NCBI GenBank assembly: GCA_043758755.1
Contig: JAYVMW010000012.1
Location: 124,001 to 188,000 of the forward strand
Length of the DNA stretch: 64,000 nucleotides
Origin: Solimicrobium sp043758755
GTDB taxonomy: Bacteria > Pseudomonadota > Gammaproteobacteria > Burkholderiales > Burkholderiaceae_D
Reading direction: 5' to 3'
Every line of letters begins with the position of its first letter. Position 1 is the stretch's first letter. Shown piece by piece: positions 1-7,783 of this stretch. Made by a program: the position numbers and the translations under genes. The notes under the pieces are model-generated. The model did not search any database. It saw nothing but the letters and a program-made list of their open reading frames with translations, and was not told the origin of the DNA.

Positions 1-600
1 CAAGGTATTGATATTTCTGAATTCTGAATCATTTGAAAAATATACTCTCGCGATCCTGAAATTCCGGTACCAGCCATCCATTCTGCGACCGCCTTCGTGA
101 AAATAGCTCCGCACCTGTGCAAGACAGGTAACCGGCATCAGGCAGAACACTGGTTGCAATCTGGGGTTTTTCGAATCTCCCGTGCAGGCTACTGCAATAT
201 CTGCATTTTCTTCCGACAGGGAAGTCATTAACCGCCGTGCCAGATCCTCGGGTAAAAATGGCGAATCACAGGGAGCGGTCAGCAGGTAAGGCGTAGTGCA
301 GTGGATCAGTCCGGTTTCCACACCTGCCAGCGGACCTTGAAACTGTTCCTCGTCCGGCAGAGCGGGATCGAAACACTGATCCTGCCAGACCGGAAATCCA
401 AATCGTGCATAGTCGTTCAGATTGCGGTTGGCATTGATGGCGACATTTGCAACCTGCGGTGCCAACCTGGCAATGACGTGTTCAGTCAGGCTGCGGCCAT
501 CAAGTTGCAACAGGCCCTTGTCCTGTTGCTGCATGCGACTGGCTCGACCACCTGCCAAAATCAGACCTGTCACTGAAGGGATTGCTGATTCTGAATTCAT
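1..600 (-). CDS. mobA: molybdenum cofactor guanylyltransferase (3' end outside window)
   Basis: MobA transfers GMP from GTP to molybdopterin to make the guanine dinucleotide cofactor in the cytoplasm. Read from the reverse strand, the frame is open from an ATG at 600 to the window edge. It shows the nucleotide-binding start LAGGRASRM (residues 15-23) followed by DKG, then GPLAG, the metal-binding APCDSPF and a C-terminal NINT motif. About 200 residues are visible, close to the family's usual length, so only the last few residues are missing. It starts 5 bases after the moaA stop, so the two are surely co-transcribed. Confidence is high from the motifs. Confidence 0.9.
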   Translation of the reverse strand, partial: MNSESAIPSVTGLILAGGRASRMQQQDKGLLQLDGRSLTEHVIARLAPQVANVAINANRNLNDYARFGFPVWQDQCFDPALPDEEQFQGPLAGVETGLIHCTTPYLLTAPCDSPFLPEDLARRLMTSLSEENADIAVACTGDSKNPRLQPVFCLMPVTCLAQVRSYFHEGGRRMDGWYRNFRIARVYFSNDSEFRNINTL

Positions 601-605
601 CGCCG

Positions 606-1712
606 TTATCCGCCTATATAGGACATTTCCACTTTCTTCACTGGGCCGGTCTGCTGGCTGCGCAATTCCGAATATCGGTCAGCACGGTTGTGCCACAGAT
701 ACGTCAATGCGCCGGAAATCTGGCTGTCGTCGGTCTGGCTGCGCAACAGGTCGCGTATATCATGACCGTGCCCGGCGAACAGACAGGTGTATAACCTGCC
801 TTCGGTTGAGAGGCGCAATCGGGTGCAGGTGCTGCAAAACGGCTGCGTCACACTGGAGATAACGCCAATTTCACCTGATCCATCCAGATATTTCCAGCGC
901 TGCGCGGTTGCGTCGTTATTTCCTGAGTCAATCTGAACTAATTGCAGATCAGGTTCAGCCTGGCTGATCTGGCTGATCACCTGCCGCGATGAAATGACTT
1001 CATTCATTTTCCAGCCGTTGGAGTCTCCCACATCCATATATTCAATAAACCGCAACACAAACGGAGAATTTTTGAAGTGACGGGCCATGGGTATGATCTG
1101 CTGATCATTTACACCGCCTTTGACAACCATATTGATCTTAACAGGTCCCAAACCTACCCTATGTGCGACTTCGAGTCCGTGCAGCACATCGGCAACGGCA
1201 AAATCGGCATCGTTCATTTTTTTGAAAATGGCATCGTCCAGTGCGTCGAGTGATACGGTTACCCGGTTTAATCCGGCGTCCTTGAGCAGCTGGGCTTTTT
1301 GAGCCAGTAGTGCGCCATTGGTAGTCAGAGTCAGATCGAGCTCGATACCATCCGGTGTTTTGATACGGCGCAGCATGGCAACCAGTTTCTCCAGATTTTT
1401 GCGCAGCAGCGGCTCGCCACCGGTCAGACGAATTTTTGTCACCCCGTGCCCGACCATGATGTGGGCCAGACGGGTAATTTCTTCGAACGTCAGCAATGCG
1501 CTGTGCGGCAGATACGAATAATTATGATCAAAGATGGCGCGTGGCATGCAATAAACACATCGAAAGTTGCATCGATCGGTTACCGAGATGCGCAAATCCC
1601 GCAGCGGTCGCTGCAGGGTATCGATCAGCTGTCCCTGTACAGGGCTGTCAGTGTGCAGTGGCAGTGAGGGACTGTCGATATGCGGGATGATGGGAATAAT
1701 TCGATTGGACAT
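606..1712 (-). CDS. moaA: GTP 3',8-cyclase, molybdenum cofactor biosynthesis protein A
   Basis: MoaA is a radical SAM enzyme that with MoaC turns GTP into cyclic pyranopterin monophosphate, the first step of molybdopterin synthesis. The protein (368 aa from the ATG at 1712) carries the radical SAM cluster motif C48-x3-C52-x2-C55. It also has the second 4Fe-4S cluster C293-x2-C296-x13-C310 and the conserved C-terminal Gly-Gly (ending SYIGG) needed for activity. Longer starts at 1730 or 1778 are possible, but 1712 best fits the family length. It is the first gene of a moaA-mobA unit running off the left edge, and is divergent from rmuC. Confidence 0.94.
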   Translation of the reverse strand: MSNRIIPIIPHIDSPSLPLHTDSPVQGQLIDTLQRPLRDLRISVTDRCNFRCVYCMPRAIFDHNYSYLPHSALLTFEEITRLAHIMVGHGVTKIRLTGGEPLLRKNLEKLVAMLRRIKTPDGIELDLTLTTNGALLAQKAQLLKDAGLNRVTVSLDALDDAIFKKMNDADFAVADVLHGLEVAHRVGLGPVKINMVVKGGVNDQQIIPMARHFKNSPFVLRFIEYMDVGDSNGWKMNEVISSRQVISQISQAEPDLQLVQIDSGNNDATAQRWKYLDGSGEIGVISSVTQPFCSTCTRLRLSTEGRLYTCLFAGHGHDIRDLLRSQTDDSQISGALTYLWHNRADRYSELRSQQTGPVKKVEMSYIGG

Positions 1713-1879
1713 TCGATCTGATCTGGTCATGCAGTTGCAGCCGATTTTAACCCAGAAACCCGGTCCGGTACGATGCACATGAAAACGGGATCAATGCTGA
1801 AACAAAAAAGCATGGCCTGGACTGGTCGAAATGTTATGATGCGCCATCAAAAATATTGAGTGCAAAAGGGAAGTTATTC

Positions 1880-3271
1880 ATGGATATGCCGGTTATATTT
1901 ATAGCGGGATTAACCCTTGGATTGATTGCCGGCGCGTGGTTGACCTGGCTGGTGTTGGCTGCGAAATTCCGCCATCAGGTTGACCAGATCCGTCAGCAGG
2001 GTGCAACAGAACTCGCGATTCTGAATGAACGGCTGACAGCGCAGGCTTTGGCATTTGTGCAAACACAGCACCGTTGCGCAGCAACGCAGTCCAGATTGGA
2101 CGAACTGCAGCAGCATGGCTCGAACCAGCAGGCCAGAATTGCCGAGCTGACGACCCGTCTTGAATCGGAACGGCTGCAGACCACGGAAAAGCTGGCCCTG
2201 TTGCAGGCAGCGCGCAGCGAATTTGGCAATCAGTTTCAGGTGCTGGCCAATCAGATACTCGAAGAAAAGTCCAAAAAATTTACTGAACAGAACCAATTGA
2301 ATCTGGGAGGAATTCTGTTGCCGCTGCAGGAAAAAATCACCCAGTTCCAGACACAGGTGGCCGACACTTACGATAAAGACTCTAAAGAACGTCTGACCCT
2401 GAAAAATGAAATCGAACGGCTGGCGGCGCTGAACGGAAAAATCAGTGAAGATGCCGTCAACCTGACTCTGGCTTTGAAGGGCAGTAATAAAACCCAGGGA
2501 ATCTGGGGTGAGATGGTGCTGGAGAAGGTGCTGGAATCTTCCGGCCTGCGGCGCGGTGAAGAATATCAGGTGCAAAACACCTTTGATCTGGAAGAGGGCG
2601 GTCAGCATCGACCCGACGTCATTATCCATTTGCCGGAAGGGCGGCACATGATAGTCGACGCCAAAATGTCGCTGCTTGCCTATGAACGCTATGTGAGTGC
2701 GACCAGCGATATCGAGCGCTCTGACAGTTTAAAGCAGCATCTGCTATCGGTTCGCGCACATATCAAAGGTCTGTCTGAAAAAAATTACCAGACCCTGACC
2801 GGATTGAATGCGCCCGATTTTGTCATGCTGTTTTTTGCTGTGGAACCGGCTTTCATGCTGGCTTTCAGTCACGACCAGAGTCTGTTCAATGACGCGCTGG
2901 CCAAAAATGTACTGTTAGTCAGCCCGAGTACCCTGTTGGCCAATTTGCGCACGATCGCCTATATCTGGCGTCAGGAGCAGCAGAACCGCAATGCTCAGGA
3001 GATTGCCCGGCAGTGCGCGAAGCTGTACGATAAGTTCGTGGGCTTTGTGGAAGACCTGGAAGATATAGGAAGAAAACTCGGGCAGACTCAAAAATCATTT
3101 GACGACGCCAAAAGCAAACTGACCAGCGGGCGCGGCAATCTGATCCGTCAGGCTGAGCAAGTGAAAAAACTGGGCGTCAAGCCGACCAAAAAATTGCCGG
3201 CACAATTGCTTGATGATGACAGTGATGATGACGAAGACCTGCCTGACAACAATGTGTCCCAGCTATCCTGA
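1880..3271 (+). CDS. rmuC: DNA recombination protein RmuC homolog
   Basis: RmuC proteins have a nuclease-like core and limit inversions at short inverted repeats; the exact activity is not well established. This 463-aa protein has one N-terminal membrane helix (about residues 4-28). A long Gln/Leu-rich coiled coil (about 30-130) follows, then the conserved RmuC core with IVDAKMSLLAYERYV, and a very acidic tail of Asp/Glu repeats. The ATG at 1880 has a GGGAAG ribosome site 6 bases upstream and starts directly on the membrane helix. An upstream in-frame TTG at 1856 is less likely. It is divergent from moaA. Confidence 0.92.
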   Translation: MDMPVIFIAGLTLGLIAGAWLTWLVLAAKFRHQVDQIRQQGATELAILNERLTAQALAFVQTQHRCAATQSRLDELQQHGSNQQARIAELTTRLESERLQTTEKLALLQAARSEFGNQFQVLANQILEEKSKKFTEQNQLNLGGILLPLQEKITQFQTQVADTYDKDSKERLTLKNEIERLAALNGKISEDAVNLTLALKGSNKTQGIWGEMVLEKVLESSGLRRGEEYQVQNTFDLEEGGQHRPDVIIHLPEGRHMIVDAKMSLLAYERYVSATSDIERSDSLKQHLLSVRAHIKGLSEKNYQTLTGLNAPDFVMLFFAVEPAFMLAFSHDQSLFNDALAKNVLLVSPSTLLANLRTIAYIWRQEQQNRNAQEIARQCAKLYDKFVGFVEDLEDIGRKLGQTQKSFDDAKSKLTSGRGNLIRQAEQVKKLGVKPTKKLPAQLLDDDSDDDEDLPDNNVSQLS

Positions 3272-3409
3272 CCTGTTTGACGGCGTCAACATTCCAAGAA
3301 GCTTTATTTCCATTCTGAGGCTGATCTTTGGCATTCTGTCGCAAACCGGTGGCGCCAGATTTTATGAGCACTAAGATGGCGTCAATCAACCCATCGAAAG
3401 GTAGTAATC

Positions 3410-3766
3410 ATGAAAACAGGTAATCGCTCCATTTTGGTCGCACTCGGCGTAGTCGTCATTCTGGCTTTATTTGCACTGTTTGCAATGCACGGCTCTCCTG
3501 ACAATCTGCATGTCATTGTCGATGGTGAGACGATGGCAGGCGTTCCTGCTGCCGGTTTTGCGTTTGGCGGTGTAATTGTCGGTCTTGCCATTGCATTTTT
3601 TGCACTGGTTGTTGTCTCGCTGATCCTGGCCGGGGTGTCTATCTTTGTCATGCTGATCCTTGTGGCGATGTTTTTCGCACTGCTGGCGCCGCTGCTCCTG
3701 CCGTTGGTGCTGGTTGTCGGATTGGTCATGTTATTCAAACGGAAAAACGCGAATCAGCCAATTTGA
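3410..3766 (+). CDS. small hydrophobic membrane protein, unknown function
   Basis: I do not recognise a family with confidence. The 118-aa protein has a short basic N-terminus and a first membrane helix at about residues 8-26. A polar loop of about 25 residues follows, then two or three closely packed hydrophobic segments (about 44-110) and a basic tail KRKN. The layout suggests an inner-membrane protein with both ends in the cytoplasm or near it. It is followed within 15 bases by a strong hairpin, so it is the last gene of its transcript. The distance to rmuC (138 bases) leaves room for its own promoter. Confidence 0.7.
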   Translation: MKTGNRSILVALGVVVILALFALFAMHGSPDNLHVIVDGETMAGVPAAGFAFGGVIVGLAIAFFALVVVSLILAGVSIFVMLILVAMFFALLAPLLLPLVLVVGLVMLFKRKNANQPI

Positions 3767-3778
3767 TTTTCGATTGCA

Positions 3779-3816
3779 GCAGCATGGGGGGATATCAATT
3801 CCCTTGCTGCTTTTTT
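3779..3816 (+). terminator. rho-independent terminator after the small membrane gene
   Basis: A hairpin with arms GCAGCA-T-GGG and CCC-T-TGCTGC (one T-T mismatch) is followed directly by six T residues. It lies just downstream of the 118-aa membrane protein gene and upstream of the patatin gene. Confidence 0.75.
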
Positions 3817-3887
3817 AAACAAATTGCTTGCTATTCGCACTCTAACCAAGCCAAAATGTGCGACTTTTCACTGTCCCTCATCCCCTT

Positions 3888-4850
3888 ATGTGCAAACGAC
3901 GTATTTCAAGCATTTTCATCACTTCAGTATTCCTCTCAGTATTGCTAATTCTCGCTGCCTGCAAATCCCCCGAACCTGTTACCCCGATTGTTCCCGTCGC
4001 GAAGTCCCCTGCGCCTGCCATTCCGCTGGTTGACACCGTGTCGGTTCTGAAGGTGCCAAGACGCGTTAAAGTCGGACTGGCATTGGGTGGCGGTGCGGCG
4101 CGCGGCTTTGCGCATGTCGGCGTCATCAAGGCACTTGAATCTCAGGGAATTGAAGTCGATATTGTGACCGGCACCAGTGCTGGCAGTCTGGTCGGTGCGT
4201 TATATGCGGCCGGCAACAGCGGCTTTGCGCTGCAAAAGATTGCTCTGAATATGGATGAAGCAACCATCTCGGACTGGAAAGTGCCACTGTTTGCCAATAC
4301 GACCGGCGTTCTGAAAGGCGAGGGCCTGCAAAACTATGTAAACCGGGAAGTGCATCAGCTGCCGATCGAAAAATTGAAAAAGCCGTTTGGCGCGGTGGCG
4401 ACCGATTTAAATACCGGCTTGCCCATTCTGTTTCAGCGCGGTAATACCGGTGCGGCAGTGCGCGCTTCCTCGGCTGTTCCCGGGGTTTTTCAGCCGGTCA
4501 GAATCGGCGACAAGTTATATGTTGATGGTGGACTGGTGGCACCCGTGCCGGTTTCGTTTTCGAGAGAAATGGGTGCCGATTTTGTGATCGCTGTCAATAT
4601 TTCATCCGAACCGGATGCTCAGGCTTCGGCTTCCTCATTCAACGTACTGATGCAGACCTTCTCGATCATGGGACAGACGATCAATCAGTACGAGTTAAAG
4701 GGTGCGGATGTTGTGATTCATCCTGAGCTGCCGGATATGAAGGGCGGAGATTTTGGCGGGCGTCATCTGGCAATTCTGGCCGGGGAGCGCGCAGCCATGA
4801 CTGCCATGCCGGAGATCAAACGAAAACTCAAAGAGATGCAGGAACGGTAG
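3888..4850 (+). CDS. patatin-like phospholipase family lipoprotein (RssA-like)
   Basis: Patatin-family enzymes hydrolyse acyl esters of phospholipids with a Ser-Asp dyad. The 320-aa protein begins with a lipoprotein signal ending LILAAC (Cys25), so it should be lipid-anchored in the envelope. A Pro/Val-rich linker leads to the oxyanion loop GGGAARG (67-73), the nucleophile elbow GTSAGS (Ser97) and the catalytic Asp in VDGG (about residue 212). The start at ATG 3888 is chosen because it begins the lipoprotein signal; an upstream GTG at 3858 would bury it. Its substrate is unknown. It converges on the NlpC/P60 gene with only 4 bases between stops. Confidence 0.9.
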   Translation: MCKRRISSIFITSVFLSVLLILAACKSPEPVTPIVPVAKSPAPAIPLVDTVSVLKVPRRVKVGLALGGGAARGFAHVGVIKALESQGIEVDIVTGTSAGSLVGALYAAGNSGFALQKIALNMDEATISDWKVPLFANTTGVLKGEGLQNYVNREVHQLPIEKLKKPFGAVATDLNTGLPILFQRGNTGAAVRASSAVPGVFQPVRIGDKLYVDGGLVAPVPVSFSREMGADFVIAVNISSEPDAQASASSFNVLMQTFSIMGQTINQYELKGADVVIHPELPDMKGGDFGGRHLAILAGERAAMTAMPEIKRKLKEMQER

Positions 4851-4854
4851 CCGT

Positions 4855-5382
4855 TTAATTGGGCGGGCCGTCGTCGTTGATGCGACGCGCGCCGTTAAAG
4901 CGTTTTTTCCAGTAGGCCAGTTCCATGCTTTCGATGCGAACCTGTCCGCCTTTGGATGGGGAATGGATGAATTTGTTGTCGCCGAGGTAGATGCCGACGT
5001 GAGAAAATCCGCGTTTTAAGGTGTTATAAAAAACCAGATCGCCAGGCTGTAGTTCAGCCGGTTCAATTTTTTCGCCGGAGCGACTGATTTCGGCGGCAGT
5101 ACGCGGCAATTCGACGTTAATGGCATCTTTGAATACCAGGCGCACCAGGCCGCTGCAATCCAGACCTTGTTCGACATTATTTCCGCCACGCTTATAGCGA
5201 GTACCCAAAAAGTCTACTGCCGTATTGACCAGTGTTGAAGCGCGATCCGTTAATTCCTGAATTCGGGTCAATACCGTGGTTTGCTGCTGCGGCCCGCTCT
5301 CGTCACACCAGGCAGGCATAGCCAGGCACAGGTAAAGTGCTGCAGCAATGCATACGTTATGGATGGTGTGGTTTGTTGTCAT
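4855..5382 (-). CDS. secreted NlpC/P60 family peptidoglycan hydrolase
   Basis: C40-family enzymes usually cut the D-Glu to diamino acid bond in cell-wall peptides. The 175-aa precursor has a cleavable signal peptide (about residues 1-26). A short helical linker leads to the NlpC/P60 domain, with catalytic Cys76 in DCSGLV, His128 in FSHVGIYLG and the third polar residue His140 in FIHSPSKGG. No SH3 or other wall-binding domain is present, so it resembles the minimal Spr/NlpC type. The gene stands alone, convergent with the patatin gene. Confidence 0.92.
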   Translation of the reverse strand: MTTNHTIHNVCIAAALYLCLAMPAWCDESGPQQQTTVLTRIQELTDRASTLVNTAVDFLGTRYKRGGNNVEQGLDCSGLVRLVFKDAINVELPRTAAEISRSGEKIEPAELQPGDLVFYNTLKRGFSHVGIYLGDNKFIHSPSKGGQVRIESMELAYWKKRFNGARRINDDGPPN

Positions 5383-5539
5383 TTAATAATTTCTTGGATG
5401 TGCAGGACTGTCGCAATGTAAGGGACTAATCAGGATCTGTCAAAAAAGTTTTGTAATCGATTGTGATTGGATAAATTAAAAGAGGTGGACGTCACCAGGC
5501 TGTCCTACAATGCAGTTTCTTGAAAATGATGGAGTCAAA

Positions 5540-5947
5540 ATGCAAACCAAACCAGTATTGACACTCGATGATGTCAAAAAAATAGCTGCAGCGGCTGAAG
5601 CCGAGGCCGTTGCTCACCAGTGGAAAGTTGTGATTTCAGTTGTCGATGACGGAGGTCATCTGCTTTGGTTGCAACGGCTCGATGGAGTTGCCCCCATTTC
5701 CGCGCATATCGCTCCGGCCAAGGCACGCACCGCAGCCATGGGCTGCAGAGAATCAAAAATCTATGAAGACATGATTAACAATGGCCGCATGTCGTTCCTG
5801 AGCGCGCCTCTGATAGAAGGCATGCTCGAAGGTGGTGTACCGATTATTGTTGATGGTTATTGTGTCGGTGCCGTAGGCGTGTCAGGCGTAAAGTCTGCCG
5901 AGGATGCTCAGATCGCCAGAGCCGGAATTGCAGCTTTATCACTTTAG
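5540..5947 (+). CDS. GlcG/HbpS family heme-binding-like protein
   Basis: The 135-aa protein belongs to the DUF336 (GlcG/HbpS) family, compact alpha/beta proteins of which some bind heme or small ligands; many have no assigned role. The family pattern is visible: an N-terminal LTLDDV-type start, VVDDGGHLL in the first strand, a mid-section PISAHIAPAKARTA and the glycine-rich end GYCVGAVGVSG. The ATG at 5540 is preceded by GGAGT, so the upstream ATG at 5510 was not used. There is no signal peptide, so it is cytoplasmic. Confidence 0.85.
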   Translation: MQTKPVLTLDDVKKIAAAAEAEAVAHQWKVVISVVDDGGHLLWLQRLDGVAPISAHIAPAKARTAAMGCRESKIYEDMINNGRMSFLSAPLIEGMLEGGVPIIVDGYCVGAVGVSGVKSAEDAQIARAGIAALSL

Positions 5948-6012
5948 TTTATTCTTTAACCATCATTTCGCATGGCCTTGTGGCATTTATCAGTAATCAA
6001 ATCAATGAGTTC

Positions 6013-6041
6013 TTGAGTTTTTGAAGAGGTCAGGGTATTAT
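6013..6041 (+). promoter_or_regulatory. sigma-70 promoter for the rpsF operon
   Basis: A -35 box TTGAGT (6013-6018) and a -10 box TATTAT (6036-6041) are separated by exactly 17 bases. Transcription would start near 6048, giving a leader of about 60 bases before rpsF. Confidence 0.65.
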
Positions 6042-6057
6042 GCCCGGCTTACCTCTT

Positions 6058-6085
6058 CCCGCACTCAACTTGACGCTGAGGCGGG
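6058..6085 (+). promoter_or_regulatory. hairpin in the rpsF leader, possible S6:S18 autoregulatory site
   Basis: The predicted leader RNA contains a stem with arms CCCGC-A-CTCA and TGAGGCGGG (one bulged A) around a 9-base loop. It ends about 25 bases before the rpsF ATG. In many bacteria the rpsF leader is bound by the S6:S18 pair to control the operon. The hairpin is seen in the sequence; its identity as that motif is inference. Confidence 0.4.
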
Positions 6086-6110
6086 CTTTCATTGTCCACA
6101 AGGAGATTAC

Positions 6111-6482
6111 ATGCGTCATTACGAAATAGTATTTATCGTGCATCCTGATCAAAGCGAGCAAGTTCCCGCAATGATCGAGCGTTACAAGGCTCTGGTTCTC
6201 GCCAAAGGCGGCCAGGTTCACCGTGTAGAAGACTGGGGCCGTCGCCAGTTGGCTTACATGATTCAAAAATTGGCTAAAGCCCACTATGTTTGCATGAACA
6301 TCGAGTGCGACAGCGAAACGTTGAACGAACTGGAAACCGGCTTCAAATTCAATGATGCAGTTTTGCGTCATCTGACAGTCAAAGTGAAGAAAGCAGAAAC
6401 AACGCCTTCACCAATGATGAAGTCAGTACAGAAAGAAGATGCAGCCAAGTCGCAGCGTTCAGAAGCGCCAGCTGCGTATTAA
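6111..6482 (+). CDS. rpsF: 30S ribosomal protein S6
   Basis: S6 binds the platform of the small ribosomal subunit together with S18. The 123-aa protein begins MRHYEIVFIVHPDQSEQV, typical of S6, includes the WGRRQLAY segment and ends in a low-complexity Ser/Ala-rich tail that is common in proteobacteria. The ATG at 6111 has an AAGGAG ribosome site; a longer in-frame reading from 6021 is not supported. It heads the rpsF-priB-rpsR-rplI operon. Confidence 0.97.
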   Translation: MRHYEIVFIVHPDQSEQVPAMIERYKALVLAKGGQVHRVEDWGRRQLAYMIQKLAKAHYVCMNIECDSETLNELETGFKFNDAVLRHLTVKVKKAETTPSPMMKSVQKEDAAKSQRSEAPAAY

Positions 6483-6548
6483 ACTCAGTTGAGTCAACGC
6501 GTACATTGATCAGGAGCGATTCCGCAGCAGGTCATACAAGAAGGTCAG

Positions 6549-6842
6549 ATGAATCAATTTCAACTGGTTGCACAGGTAGTCGAGCGAGAGATGTTGAGAT
6601 ACTCTCCGGGCGGCATACCGATAGTGTCAGGAAAACTGGCACACAGTTCGCAGCAGTTGGAAGCACAGGTATCAAGGTTGGTGGAGCTGGAAATTTCTGC
6701 ATTGGCTATCGGCGAAATTTCAGGACAGTTTAACCAGCTCGATCTGGGCAAAGATTATCAGTTCACCGGATTTATGGCGCGCAGGAACCGCAACAGCAAA
6801 GGTCTGGTATTTCATGTAATTGAGATACAGACAATAAACTAG
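6549..6842 (+). CDS. priB: primosomal replication protein N (PriB)
   Basis: PriB is a single-strand DNA binding OB-fold dimer that helps PriA reload the replisome at stalled forks. The 97-aa protein matches the family in length, start (NQFQLVAQVVEREMLRYSP) and the conserved GFMARRNRNSKGLVFH stretch. It lies between rpsF and rpsR, the standard position in betaproteobacteria, and is translated from an ATG 66 bases after rpsF. Confidence 0.95.
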   Translation: MNQFQLVAQVVEREMLRYSPGGIPIVSGKLAHSSQQLEAQVSRLVELEISALAIGEISGQFNQLDLGKDYQFTGFMARRNRNSKGLVFHVIEIQTIN

Positions 6843-6855
6843 ATTAGGAGCCATC

Positions 6856-7140
6856 ATGGCATTCGGTAAAAAGTTTGATAAAAGCAAATTAAAGCAAAAG
6901 CGTCAACAACAAAACCCATTGTTCAAACGTAAAAAATTCTGCCGCTTCACAGCAGCAAACGTTGAACAGGTTGACTACAAAGACATCGATACGTTAAAAG
7001 ATTTCGTTCAAGAAAACGGCAAAATCATGCCAGCACGTTTGACTGGTACCAAAGCACTGTATCAACGTCAGGTAGATACAGCCATCAAGCGCGCTCGTTA
7101 TTTGGCCCTGTTGCCATACACCGATCTGCACCACGCGTAA
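6856..7140 (+). CDS. rpsR: 30S ribosomal protein S18
   Basis: S18 pairs with S6 on the small-subunit platform. The 94-aa protein is strongly basic at its start and contains KFCRFT, the segment KDFVQENGKIMPARLTG and the end KRARYLALLPYTD, all hallmarks of S18. AGGAG lies just ahead of the ATG. It sits between priB and rplI in the operon. Confidence 0.97.
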   Translation: MAFGKKFDKSKLKQKRQQQNPLFKRKKFCRFTAANVEQVDYKDIDTLKDFVQENGKIMPARLTGTKALYQRQVDTAIKRARYLALLPYTDLHHA

Positions 7141-7176
7141 TTGACGAATCTCAATTACTAAATATCGGAGAAAAAT

Positions 7177-7629
7177 ATGCAAATTATTCTGTTAGAAAAA
7201 GTCGTTAATCTCGGCAACTTAGGTGATGTAGTTCGTGTTAAAGATGGTTATGCACGTAACTTTTTAATCCCACAACGCAAAGCACGTAAAGCAACAACGA
7301 CAGCCATGGCTGAATTTGAAGCAAAACGCGCTGAACTGGAAACAGCCGCAGCAGGCAAGCTGGCAGTTGCTGCCGCCGCTGGCGAAAAACTGAGCGGTCT
7401 GACTGTTCAGATCAGCCAGAAGTCTGGTGTTGATGGCCGTCTGTTCGGTTCTGTCACCAACTCTGACATTGCTGAAGCGTTGACCAAGCAAGGTTTTGCT
7501 GTTGAAAAAGCACAAATCCGTATGCCACACGGTCCATTGAAAATCGTGGGCGACCACCATGTTTCAGTGGCTTTGCATACTGACGTAGTGGTTGATGTGA
7601 TTGTTGCTGTACTGGGCGAACACGCTTAA
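7177..7629 (+). CDS. rplI: 50S ribosomal protein L9
   Basis: L9 binds 23S rRNA and supports reading-frame maintenance. The 150-aa protein starts MQIILLEKVVNLGNLGD and has VKDGYARNFLIPQ in the N-terminal RNA-binding domain. A long helix linker (about 40-75) and the C-terminal domain with SGVDGRLFGSVT follow. It is the last gene of the rpsF operon and is followed by a strong terminator. Confidence 0.97.
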   Translation: MQIILLEKVVNLGNLGDVVRVKDGYARNFLIPQRKARKATTTAMAEFEAKRAELETAAAGKLAVAAAAGEKLSGLTVQISQKSGVDGRLFGSVTNSDIAEALTKQGFAVEKAQIRMPHGPLKIVGDHHVSVALHTDVVVDVIVAVLGEHA

Positions 7630-7656
7630 TTTAGCAATTCAGCAATATAAAAAATC

Positions 7657-7692
7657 AGCCGGCGTCGCGTAACTGCGACCCGGCTTTTTTTT
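7657..7692 (+). terminator. rho-independent terminator of the rpsF-rplI operon
   Basis: The arms AGCCGG-C-GTCGC and GCGAC-CCGGCT form an 11-pair GC-rich stem with one bulge and a short loop, followed by eight T residues. It separates the ribosomal operon from dnaB. Confidence 0.9.
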
Positions 7693-7748
7693 GCGTTTAA
7701 AAATCCGGAACTGCTCTAAAAAAATTAATTTCAGGCATTTTTAAACCC

Positions 7749-7776
7749 TTAAAAGTCGGAATGAACAAGGTATAAT
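7749..7776 (+). promoter_or_regulatory. promoter placed directly before dnaB
   Basis: A perfect -10 box TATAAT lies at 7771-7776, with a weak -35 TTAAAA at 7749-7754 (16-base spacing). The dnaB ATG is at 7784, so a transcript from this promoter would start at or within a base or two of the start codon. Confidence 0.55.
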
Positions 7777-7783
7777 CGCGCCC

